Shown here in pieces: positions 19,170-26,984 of a stretch of DNA of 64,000 nucleotides (position 1 is its first letter; each line of letters opens with the position of its first letter). Source of the stretch: Candidatus Poribacteria bacterium (GTDB lineage Bacteria > Poribacteria > WGA-4E > WGA-3G). The stretch lies in assembly GCA_026706025.1 (NCBI GenBank), contig JAPOZO010000100.1, positions 1 through 64,000 of the forward strand, read 5' to 3'. A program made the translations under genes and the position numbers. The notes under the pieces are model-generated. The model saw nothing but the letters and a program-made list of their open reading frames with translations. It made no database searches and was not told where the DNA came from.

Positions 19170-19904
19170 TTAATCCGGATCTATGACGCGGGGTCGTCTG
19201 CCGATGGAGGGTGGCATTAGCATCCGTTGCTGTTGCTCGGTTAACCCCTCATATTTGCTGATGTCGTAGTAGTTGCTCGACCACGCGGAGTGTCCGGGAC
19301 TGTATTTATAGAGCAACGACCGGCGTTCATGGTCGGCTGTCCAGGGCATCGTCCCGTGAATGAGTGCTTCGGTGAAGAACAGCACATCTCCGGCTTCGAC
19401 GGGCGGCTGGACGACGTAGTGCGCGGGACGCTCGAATCGGCGTACTTCCGATGGGATTTCCGGTGCGAAGTTACTCTTATGGCTCGCTGGGATACAGGCG
19501 AATCCGCCTGCGCCTGCGGGTGCGTCCGCGAGGTTGTATGTCATCACAGACAATCCGTTCCGCATGTGACCGTCTCGGTATTTATACCAGTGATCGCCGA
19601 CGTGTCCACCGGCGCGTCCACCGTCCTCGCCGCCGTGCAACCCGCCGCGTCCTTGACCTTTCTGCATAAAGAGAGAGTAATCGTGATCGAGTCGGACGTG
19701 CGGACCTAATAGATCAATGAGATACGGCAGGATTGTCGGATGGTCGATGAGCCGTTTGAAGGGTTCACCCCAGAGACTCGGTGGTCCTTGGCGGTCTCCG
19801 TTATCAATGATGTCGTTCATCTCGGCGACTTCGTCGTCGGTCAAGACGTTCTTTATGACGAGGTAGCCTTCAAGGTCTACCTGAAATTTTTCTTCACCTG
19901 TCAT
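19170..19904 (-). CDS. PhyH-family dioxygenase, tandem copy 3
   Basis: 244 residues, the most upstream of the three tandem copies in transcription order. It carries LHGGEDGG, GGFACIPASHKSNF (PGSHK changed to PASHK) and ALIHGTMPW...RRSLLYKYSPGH. As in the other two copies, the HxD motif reads HGG. An in-place ribosome site (AAGGAG) precedes the ATG. The separate spacers contain family A and heptamer repeats, so single-operon transcription is possible but not certain. Confidence 0.87.
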   Translation of the reverse strand: MTGEEKFQVDLEGYLVIKNVLTDDEVAEMNDIIDNGDRQGPPSLWGEPFKRLIDHPTILPYLIDLLGPHVRLDHDYSLFMQKGQGRGGLHGGEDGGRAGGHVGDHWYKYRDGHMRNGLSVMTYNLADAPAGAGGFACIPASHKSNFAPEIPSEVRRFERPAHYVVQPPVEAGDVLFFTEALIHGTMPWTADHERRSLLYKYSPGHSAWSSNYYDISKYEGLTEQQQRMLMPPSIGRRPRVIDPD

Positions 19905-19946
19905 GTGTACGAACTCCTTTCGTTCTGGCGGTCAGCGGGTGTGAGA

Positions 19947-20687
19947 TCAAATAAACTGTGTTGTGAGTTCGGAGAGTTTGGTTATTGTTCTCCCATCAAG
20001 TGTGAACTCTTTTTTCCCTAAACTATCTTTATCGACGTTGAAGTCAAAAGCGTTGCCGTCATTTTCCCTTTGTATCAGTATCGGGACAATACCAGCATCG
20101 CGGGCGGCTTTCGTATCGTCTTCTGTGTCTCCGACATAAACAACTTCTTCAGGCTTCATCCCCGTCTGCTCAAGAGCCGAATCAAATATTCGTGGATCCG
20201 GTTTCTTGATACCCACCTCAGCGGAAATAACGACCGAATCGAAAAGGGGTGTCAGACCGAGTTCGCTGAGAACGGAATGAACGTGCGGTGGATGGTCGAA
20301 ATTGGAAATGAGGGCGAGTTTTTTGGAACGCTGTAGTGTTTGCAGCACGTGTAATGCCTCAGCATCGAGCGGTATATGTTTTTGCCAAGCACTGGCAATT
20401 TTGTTTGCGATCTCTGTTATATCTTCAGCGGTTAGATTCAGTTTTAAATCGGAGCAGAGGTTTTGGATACGTTGTTCAAACACCGTCATATTGTGTTGCT
20501 GCGGTGTTGGTTCGTTTTTACCGAAAAACTGATCGCAGCTTTTAGCAAATGATTCAATTGAACGCGTCAATCCGTGCAATCTGAGTTGTTTATGAAATTC
20601 GTTTAACCAATCAGACCATGCGGCATCCATATTTCCGTACACCAAGAGTGTCCCGTATAAGTCAAAGAAAATTCCGTTAATGGTCAT
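19947..20687 (-). CDS. HAD-superfamily hydrolase
   Basis: 246 residues from the ATG at 20687 (GGGACACAAA upstream); an ATG at 20699 is also in frame. Motif I is FFDLYGTLL (nucleophile Asp; the +2 position is Tyr as in the dehalogenase subgroup), motif II ALISNFD, motif III the Lys in KKPDPRIF, motif IV YVGDTEDDTKAARDAG. An inserted helical cap lies at about 20-95. Likely a phosphatase or dehalogenase of small molecules. It overlaps a small upstream ORF by 11 nt. Confidence 0.88.
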   Translation of the reverse strand: MTINGIFFDLYGTLLVYGNMDAAWSDWLNEFHKQLRLHGLTRSIESFAKSCDQFFGKNEPTPQQHNMTVFEQRIQNLCSDLKLNLTAEDITEIANKIASAWQKHIPLDAEALHVLQTLQRSKKLALISNFDHPPHVHSVLSELGLTPLFDSVVISAEVGIKKPDPRIFDSALEQTGMKPEEVVYVGDTEDDTKAARDAGIVPILIQRENDGNAFDFNVDKDSLGKKEFTLDGRTITKLSELTTQFI

Positions 20688-20841
20688 TTTGTGTCCCATT
20701 CCCCAATAATAGATTGCGGCGCGGCTTTTGTTGTAAACCGTCTAACAGTTGCCAGTTCAAACGGCTTTCCAATTTTTGGGTGCCGTCTTGCGTCAGATCG
20801 AAAAGCGTGCGTTGATCTCTCATGTGCAAGGGTTCCTTCAT
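20677..20841 (-). CDS. Possible 54-residue small protein coupled to the HAD gene
   Basis: An ATG at 20841 with AGGGG 8 nt upstream opens a 54-codon frame (starting MKEPLHMRDQRTLFDLTQD) that ends at 20677, overlapping the HAD start at 20687 by 11 nt. The ribosome site and the overlap suggest translational coupling. The sequence is hydrophilic and mostly helical, with no recognised family. It could also be a leader peptide or a gene remnant. Confidence 0.45.
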   Translation of the reverse strand: MKEPLHMRDQRTLFDLTQDGTQKLESRLNWQLLDGLQQKPRRNLLLGNGTQNDH

Positions 20842-21142
20842 TTTCGTGCCCCTAATCCGAGTTAATATGAAAATGATAACATATCTAAAGGACGGATGTC
20901 AATTATTATACCATTAGTGGCAGGACCATTCAATTTTAAGAAATTATTGGATTGGATGTCTTTTTTTGCAGGATCCGGTGCGAAATCCAGCGAAATCCAG
21001 CGAAAATTTCAGCGTTTTTTCATAATACATAACATAAATTAAGTATTATCATCTGCGAATGCGAAAAGGACAACACCCAAAACGGACAATTGAATGACCC
21101 CGCATTCGCGGGTTTCTTTGGGCATCGTTTTTCTGGTATTTC
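20842..21142. other. Intergenic region with one GC-rich hairpin
   Basis: The first part is AT-rich and probably contains the promoter of the small ORF and HAD gene. At about 21099-21120 CCCGCATTCGCGGG is followed by TTTCTTT, a terminator-like hairpin reading on the plus strand although no plus-strand gene precedes it. An earlier CGAATGCG (about 21056) could pair with CGCATTCG instead. No coding frame is convincing. Confidence 0.4.
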
Positions 21143-21341
21143 TAACGCGAGTTGCCACCTATTATAGACATAGCACTCCTACGGAGTGCGGTCGCTTAAA
21201 TACGCCGTTTCTATAGACATAGCACCCCTACGGGGTGAAGAAATGACTTGAAAAAGGCTTTGGAAATCCGCTGAAATACCGTTTTTGCTTGGGTGTTTCT
21301 TAAGCCAAAACACCAACATTTGTTAGTAGCAACTTGGGTTA
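21143..21341. repeat. Family A inverted-repeat element, copy 2
   Basis: 199 bp bounded by TAACGCGAGTTGCC and AGTAGCAACTTGGGTTA. The two internal hairpins are CACTCC-TAC-GGAGTG and CACCCC-TAC-GGGGTG. The first differs from the other copies at both paired positions (C to T matched by G to A), preserving pairing. It lies 61 bp beyond the stop of the helical gene at 21403. Confidence 0.85.
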
Positions 21342-21402
21342 TTTCTACCTGTTCTCATCGCGTCGGTCTCTATCATCTGGCATTGAAAGTTTCCTTTGTG
21401 GG

Positions 21403-22110
21403 TTACCACTCCTGTGGCGTATACGCGATGTGTAGTCTTGAGACATTTGCGAGTTTTGCTTCCAGTGTTTTGAGGGAGATAAATAATTTCATCAAGTGCT
21501 GTTCTTCCTTCAACCGGAGGTCATACCATTTCACCAGCGATTGATCTGTGGCGTAGAGATTTCGGAAAGCGTCGTCCCGTACCTCTTGCATTCTGGCTTC
21601 TGCGTGTGCTGTCTGGTAACGGTTATAAAGTTCGTGTAAATGTTCAATTTTTGCGTCAATCTTTTCCAACCGCGCTATTTGTGCTTCGACGCGTTCGCGG
21701 AGTGTGTCTTTCAAGAGGGTGTCCATCCGGGCATAAGTGATCCCGAGTGTCTCACGGATGTGTTCTTGGTGCAGGTCGTAAAGGGTTTTAAACCGGCTTT
21801 TTGCGAAGACGGCACTGCTTGGGTCGCAGATCCGAAGTCTATCGGAGAGTCTTTTTCTGAATGTATCATCTGCGCGATCTTGGGTGTACCGTTCGGGGAA
21901 TTGCTCTATAATCCCGATGACGACATCGCCGCGTGCGAACCCTCTGGCGAAAAGTGAGATGGCGTATTCTATCTCGTCGGGTGAGAGTTGGATGGGTGGC
22001 AAGGCTGCGACTTCTCGGACTTCTTCAAGTTCTATGTCGTCATAAACGAGCGGTTTCTCTTCAATTGCGGGTGGTAACTGTGTTTTTGGGTTCTGGTGTT
22101 CTGTGTTCAT
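21403..22110 (-). CDS. Helical protein of unknown function
   Basis: 235 residues from the ATG at 22110, chosen because AAGGAG sits 8 nt upstream; the longer in-frame ATG at 22212 has no ribosome site. An acidic N-terminus with Pro is followed by a helical segment (SPDEIEYAISLFARGFARGD) and then a long, charged, probable coiled coil (about 105-210). I recognise no family. It lies downstream of, and in the same direction as, the phosphorothioation-like operon, but 394 bp away, so a link is only positional. Confidence 0.72.
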   Translation of the reverse strand: MNTEHQNPKTQLPPAIEEKPLVYDDIELEEVREVAALPPIQLSPDEIEYAISLFARGFARGDVVIGIIEQFPERYTQDRADDTFRKRLSDRLRICDPSSAVFAKSRFKTLYDLHQEHIRETLGITYARMDTLLKDTLRERVEAQIARLEKIDAKIEHLHELYNRYQTAHAEARMQEVRDDAFRNLYATDQSLVKWYDLRLKEEQHLMKLFISLKTLEAKLANVSRLHIAYTPQEW

Positions 22111-22504
22111 GGTTTTATCTCCTTGCGAAATGCTGCGAATGTTTCCGCAGGTTGTTTTGATTTTGATGTTATCATACTCATAATATAATATAATATATTT
22201 TAAGTATATCATATATAAAGTATAAAGTCAAGGGAAATATTTGGTTTTTTGGTGGGTGTTTATGGTAGGGTTTGAAAATGTGTGGACATTTGCCGGTGTC
22301 CGCACCTCTGACACTGTTTCCGAACTTCGCCAAAAATGGGAATAGTGAGTGGCTTCCCAATTTTTTTCAGTATGTAATGAATTGCACTCTAATGAATCTT
22401 TCTATCTTGCCCTTTGCCATAAAAATGCCGTCCCTATTGAAGAAAGGGCGACAAACTGATCTATAACAGTTGTCTTGGGGTCAAGACACTCCGCTACTAA
22501 TGAT
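22111..22504. other. AT-rich spacer, no gene seen
   Basis: The first 120 bp are strongly AT-rich (runs of TATAATATA near 22190) and may hold the promoter of the gene starting at 22110. GTGCGGACACCGGC-like complementary stretches near 22285-22310 (GACATTTGCCGGTGTCC) form a small hairpin that could terminate the operon ending at 22505. No coding frame is convincing. Confidence 0.4.
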
Positions 22505-23929
22505 TTACCAAGACATAGTCGATTTCCGGTCCTCAACCTGTTGCCATAACTCATCAATTTCCTCTTCAGGTGGTGCTGACATTAGAAAATTCTTCCACTG
22601 GTTTTTCAGATTCTTGGCAAAATCTTCATCTTCATATTCTAAACCCAGAATCCACTGTTGAATTATACGACCACAACGGACAGCGTTAGCACGTTCTTCA
22701 CTTCGCATCACCCACCTACGCTGTCCAGTTCGGGTTACAGTAGGAACTAATAAGAAATACTGCCACGGAGCTTGATGGAGCTGCCATTCCAATTTGTTCA
22801 GTCCTTTCAACGCATATTGGACAGTGTCAGGAGTAGGGTTTTCAAGATCAGGGAGTCGTCTATTGAGCAGTTCTCGTGCTATTTCTACCAGCATCTGTTG
22901 TCCGATGGGCCAAAACAGTAGGTGATCCATTCCATCTTTATCTTTCCTATCTGTAATCTCATGGAAGCGCATTTTCATCGGATCGTTATGAAGGATAGGA
23001 AGTTCAGCGAGTAGTCCCTCCCAATATATCAGTAATTCGTCGTAGAGGCTATCAATGTATTCCTCAGGTGGACGAAATTTTTTGAAGGTTTTCAGATCGG
23101 CACCTTCATCACTACCTTGTCCCCATCCTGTGGAAATTCTGTTTGATGAACTCAGCAATCTAATATTCATTTCATACAGCGTTTCAATGCTGGTAAAATA
23201 TGAATCTCCAGTTTTGAGATTTTTGCCCTTTGTAGTCTTAATTCTATCCGATTCTAACTGTCTACGAGCATCTGTGTGAAAGAAAGTGTGATCAGTAATC
23301 AATCGTCGTGTGAGAATAGCAAATGTGTCGTCTTCGTCCATAATGATGTTAGTTGCCTGATCCATCGGTTTAGCATAGCGATTGAGATTAGAAAAGAGGC
23401 GGCGATACTTTTGCATGAAAGTTTCATTAGGTTCGTTCTGACTCGGCACAACAACGATAACAGAAATTTCGTCATTTTCAAAATCAGCAGGTGCTCCATC
23501 GGATGCAGAGTCAGTTCGATCCAGCAATGTTTTAATTGCTGATAAGCGGTGCTGACCGTCTAAGGCATAGTATTTTTGAGTTCCGTCGAATTGCAAGACA
23601 CCGAATGCTTCGTTAAGCCGACGATCACCACGAAAAAGTGTGAAACGTGGATCTGCTGTAACCTCAACAGCATGGAATTTTGGATTGCCCTCAAGTGCAG
23701 CAACGACAATTGAGGAAAAGAAACGGTTCGGCTGACGTTTCAAATATTCCACAATATCTTTCTTTACTCTACTTTCATCTAATACTCGCTGAATTGCTCT
23801 ATCAAGTGTGCGATCATCATGGACTTCGGAAGCGTACTTTACATTTTGGCTTAGTTCGCTGGCACTCATTTTGACAGTATAATAGTCCCATGTGCCCATT
23901 CGTGAACGTAAGGCTGGATACATATTCAT
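22505..23929 (-). CDS. DGQHR-domain protein (DndB-like), copy 1
   Basis: 474 residues. The defining motif ALDGQHRLSAIKTLL lies at 122-136 (DGQHR 124-128), preceded by RFFSSIVVAALEGNP and followed by a ParB-like region with FMQKYRRLFSNLNRYAKPMDQATNI. DndB-type proteins bind or regulate DNA phosphorothioation systems, and a related motif occurs in the NTPase domain of SspE. It is last in an operon after DUF4007, ATPase, PP-loop and GIY-YIG genes. The copy at 24115 is a paralogue matching throughout. It could be a regulator, a modification sensor or an NTPase effector. No nuclease motif was recognised in the C-terminal half. Confidence 0.85.
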   Translation of the reverse strand: MNMYPALRSRMGTWDYYTVKMSASELSQNVKYASEVHDDRTLDRAIQRVLDESRVKKDIVEYLKRQPNRFFSSIVVAALEGNPKFHAVEVTADPRFTLFRGDRRLNEAFGVLQFDGTQKYYALDGQHRLSAIKTLLDRTDSASDGAPADFENDEISVIVVVPSQNEPNETFMQKYRRLFSNLNRYAKPMDQATNIIMDEDDTFAILTRRLITDHTFFHTDARRQLESDRIKTTKGKNLKTGDSYFTSIETLYEMNIRLLSSSNRISTGWGQGSDEGADLKTFKKFRPPEEYIDSLYDELLIYWEGLLAELPILHNDPMKMRFHEITDRKDKDGMDHLLFWPIGQQMLVEIARELLNRRLPDLENPTPDTVQYALKGLNKLEWQLHQAPWQYFLLVPTVTRTGQRRWVMRSEERANAVRCGRIIQQWILGLEYEDEDFAKNLKNQWKNFLMSAPPEEEIDELWQQVEDRKSTMSW

Positions 23930-24114
23930 AAAAACGTTACCCTCTATTAGGTTTGATAGTTTCGGATTGTAAAGTCTCCAGTGTTAATGGATATTAGGGA
24001 CAATATCCATGAATTCCCCACTGATGTATGGAAAATTTATACTCAGAATGATTTTCATCAGCTTAATGATGACATGTCTGTTAAACAAGTATCAATTTCA
24101 CAACAATTAATGAA

Positions 24115-25536
24115 TTATCCGGATATAGAGGACTTCATTTTTTCAACTTGTTGCCACATTTGGTTGCATTCTTCGTCAGGTTGTGCTGGAATTAGTAAGG
24201 ATGTCCAGAGTTCTTTAAGATCTTTGACTTCGTTTTGATCAAGTTCATCTAGTCCTATGACCCATTGTTGAATTCTACGACCACAACGAATTGTTCCTGC
24301 TCTTTGCTCATTTCGCATAGCCCACTTGCCTGCTGTATTGTGAATTAATAAGAAGTAACGCCAAGGGGCATGATGCAATCTCCATTCTAGTTGTCCAAGT
24401 CCGACTAATGCTTCGCGGACAGCGTCAGGGGTGGGATTTTCGGGATCGGGAAGGCGTTTGTCGAGTAAAATTCTCACGATTTCTGCTAGCATTTGCTGTC
24501 CAATTGGCCAAAACAATAGGTGATCGGTTCCATCCTCATTTTTTACCTCTGGAAGTTCATGGATTCGCATTTTGGTAGTAGGTACATTGTGGAGCACGGG
24601 CAGCTCAGCGAGCAGGGCTTTCCAATACATTTCCAATTCTTCGTAGAGGCTTTCAATGTATTCCTCGGGTGGACGGAATCTTTTAAAAGTATTTTCATCC
24701 TCGCCTTCTGCACTGGTAGGTCCCCACCCCGTAGTTTCTCTCTGTTGTGATTTCAGCAAAGTGATATTCATCCCATACAAGGTTTCAAGACTAGTAAAGT
24801 GCGGGTCGTTAACCGTGAGATTTTTGGTCTTTGTCTTGATCCGTGTTGAATGCTTTTGTCGTCCTTCAGGTGATTTAAAGAACGGATTTTTGTTGATTAA
24901 TCGTCTTGTAAGAATAGCAAATGTATCATCTTCATCCATAATAATGTTTGTTGCATTATCTGTCTTTTTGGCGTAGCGATTAAGGTTTGAGAATAGTCGG
25001 CGATACTTTTGCATAAAAGTTTCATTAGAATCTGTTTGATTTGGTACAACGACAATGACAGAAAACTCGTCGCTCTCAAAATCTTTAGGAGCTCCATCGG
25101 ACAATGGAGGACCTAGAAGGGTTTTAATTGCTGACAGGCGGTGCTGGCCATCTAAGGCGTAGTATTTTTGAGTGCCGTCAAACTTCAAGAGGCCGAATGC
25201 TTCATTAAGCCGTTGATCCTCGCTAAAAATTATAAATTGCGGATCTTCAGTGATCTCGACCGGATAGAATCTCGGGTTTCCATGGAGCGCAGCGACAACG
25301 ATTGAGGAAAAGAAGCGATACGGTTGACGTTTTAAATATTCTACAATATCCTCACTGTCTCTCAGAGTACGTTGGATTTCCTCGTCCAAGGTAAGTTGAA
25401 TTTCTTCGTCAGAAGAACTTTCGTAGTATACTGCTGAAGCGAGTTGGACATTATCAGCCAATTCGCGAGCACTCATTTTCACGACATAGTAATTCCAAGC
25501 ACCCATTTTTGAACATAAAGCTGGATAAAGATTCAT
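24115..25536 (-). CDS. DGQHR-domain protein (DndB-like), copy 2
   Basis: 473 residues, with GGAGA 9 nt before the ATG. DGQHR occupies residues 129-133. N-terminal MNLYPALCSKMG and the C-terminal half parallel copy 1, with divergence concentrated at residues 35-65, where this protein has an acidic insertion, and near the end. It begins 38 nt after the GIY-YIG gene, suggesting cotranscription. Retention of both copies with intact DGQHR suggests distinct roles, perhaps hetero-oligomer formation; that is inference. Confidence 0.85.
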   Translation of the reverse strand: MNLYPALCSKMGAWNYYVVKMSARELADNVQLASAVYYESSSDEEIQLTLDEEIQRTLRDSEDIVEYLKRQPYRFFSSIVVAALHGNPRFYPVEITEDPQFIIFSEDQRLNEAFGLLKFDGTQKYYALDGQHRLSAIKTLLGPPLSDGAPKDFESDEFSVIVVVPNQTDSNETFMQKYRRLFSNLNRYAKKTDNATNIIMDEDDTFAILTRRLINKNPFFKSPEGRQKHSTRIKTKTKNLTVNDPHFTSLETLYGMNITLLKSQQRETTGWGPTSAEGEDENTFKRFRPPEEYIESLYEELEMYWKALLAELPVLHNVPTTKMRIHELPEVKNEDGTDHLLFWPIGQQMLAEIVRILLDKRLPDPENPTPDAVREALVGLGQLEWRLHHAPWRYFLLIHNTAGKWAMRNEQRAGTIRCGRRIQQWVIGLDELDQNEVKDLKELWTSLLIPAQPDEECNQMWQQVEKMKSSISG

Positions 25537-25574
25537 TAGTATAAATCTCCATTAGATTTGAAAGTTAGTAAACA

Positions 25575-26015
25575 TCAAGCGGGGCGACCTTCTGTTGTCC
25601 TTGCAGGAATGCTTTCCTGTTTGCGATTGGCTGGTGGACCAAAACATTTTATTAGATGTGCCTCAAGTTCCTGTACCTGATTGGAATTTATTTCAGTATA
25701 CCAATATTCAAGGTTATCACTGAAACATTCTTTTGCCTCTTTCACACCTCTCTTAGGTTTGTTGCAGTGCCTAAGAAATCGTTCCCGGATAGAGTCCTCT
25801 GATCTACCGACATAAATGATTTCATACAAATTTTTAAACGGGTATTGATTGAAATTCACCTTTCTGAGTTTAAGACATATTGCATACACACCTGGACCCT
25901 CTGGAACATTATCTTGGTACAAAGGATCTAATCTCGTACGCGACCAACAAGTTCCGCTCATGACTTTCAGCAGATTATCCCAATGCTGTTTTTCAAGTGT
26001 CCAACCATAGCGCAT
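25575..26015 (-). CDS. GIY-YIG nuclease-fold protein
   Basis: 146 residues. The GIY-YIG core reads GVYAI (42-46), IYVGRS (67-72), Arg in SIRERFLRH, Glu in QELEAHLIK (E118) and Asn in PPANRK (N130). All five typical catalytic positions are filled, although the first motif has Val for Ile. There is no extra DNA-binding domain beyond about 35 N-terminal residues. It sits 60 nt after the PP-loop gene and 38 nt before the DGQHR genes, suggesting it is the nuclease component of this operon. Confidence 0.82.
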   Translation of the reverse strand: MRYGWTLEKQHWDNLLKVMSGTCWSRTRLDPLYQDNVPEGPGVYAICLKLRKVNFNQYPFKNLYEIIYVGRSEDSIRERFLRHCNKPKRGVKEAKECFSDNLEYWYTEINSNQVQELEAHLIKCFGPPANRKQESIPARTTEGRPA

Positions 26016-26075
26016 AATATGTCTTAATTCAATTATTTGCTGTCTTTTTTACAATAACCAAAAGGCTGTTCGGCA

Positions 26076-26912
26076 TTACTTATGGCAAATCAGGCACGGT
26101 TCTTCGTCATCCTCATCGTCGTGGACATCCGTGAGGATCTCTATTAGACGACGATTCGGTTTCGCTGTTTTCTTAGATGCCATAGCCTTTTCAGTATTTG
26201 CCTTGATCTCCGCTACCCGTTCTGGATCGGATAACTCCTCTAAACTTTCACCTTGGCACCACGTGAACCGTTCTCCCGTCTCTGGGTTGAATTTCTCGTA
26301 TTCTTTGGCGAGTTCAAAGAGGTCTGGATGCTGCTCTAACAGTCCCACCCACTCGGATTTGCGCTGGAAGAAGCAGAAGTAGCACCCAGAACGCGTTCGC
26401 CATTTGTAATAGTCAGGTAACCCGAGTCCACTTTCCTCCAGAATTTGATAGACATCCTCTTTAGTGATGCCGTCCTCTTTGAACGGGTATTTGGGTTCAA
26501 TGTTACGATGGGCGGAGGTCTTTGGAGGTTTGTAACCGATGCGATCTTCGTCGGCGCGGATAGCAATGTAGTGATATGCTCTGTCTTCGCCGATGTATTC
26601 TTCGAAAGGTCTTATTTTAAGGTTAACGGTGCACCAACGGACTTGTGAAGACGGCAGCAAGCCTCCATAAAGCGTCAACCAGTGATCGAAATCTCGGTTT
26701 CTGCTGGCATCAGTGTCCATATTGAGGCGCACAATAGGTTTGCCGAGGAATACTTCTAACCGGTCCAAAAACTCATAAGTTTCCGGCAATTCCTTACCAG
26801 TATCAGAAAAGAAGTATTCCATCTCCGGCACCCTGTCCCGCATATAAACGGCGAGTGCGGAACTGTCTTTTCCTCCAGAGAGACCGAGCAGATGGCGTGT
26901 TTTTTGTCCCAT
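26076..26912 (-). CDS. PAPS-reductase-family PP-loop protein (SspD/DndC-like)
   Basis: 278 residues from the ATG at 26912 (GGGAG 6 nt upstream); a TTG at 26924 is less likely. The ATP-pyrophosphatase P-loop SGGKDSSALAVYM is near the N-terminus. Cysteines in RWCTVNLK and SGCYFCFFQRKSEW resemble the Fe-S/thiol positions of DndC. A Cys-rich ending (EEPCLICHK) could add a ligand. DndC/SspD activate the DNA backbone with ATP for sulfur insertion. Context with DUF4007 and a large ATPase favours SspD over a metabolic PAPS reductase. Confidence 0.85.
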   Translation of the reverse strand: MGQKTRHLLGLSGGKDSSALAVYMRDRVPEMEYFFSDTGKELPETYEFLDRLEVFLGKPIVRLNMDTDASRNRDFDHWLTLYGGLLPSSQVRWCTVNLKIRPFEEYIGEDRAYHYIAIRADEDRIGYKPPKTSAHRNIEPKYPFKEDGITKEDVYQILEESGLGLPDYYKWRTRSGCYFCFFQRKSEWVGLLEQHPDLFELAKEYEKFNPETGERFTWCQGESLEELSDPERVAEIKANTEKAMASKKTAKPNRRLIEILTDVHDDEDDEEPCLICHK

Positions 26913-26984
26913 GTTTTCTCCCAAGGTAGTCGTTTACTTTTTATAATCATAACATATATGTGCCAAAAGGTCAAACTGTGCGAT

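Noticed and set aside
26076-26912. Assimilatory PAPS reductase for sulfate metabolism
   Set aside because: No cys genes are adjacent, and the gene is embedded in an operon with DUF4007, a large ATPase and DGQHR proteins.
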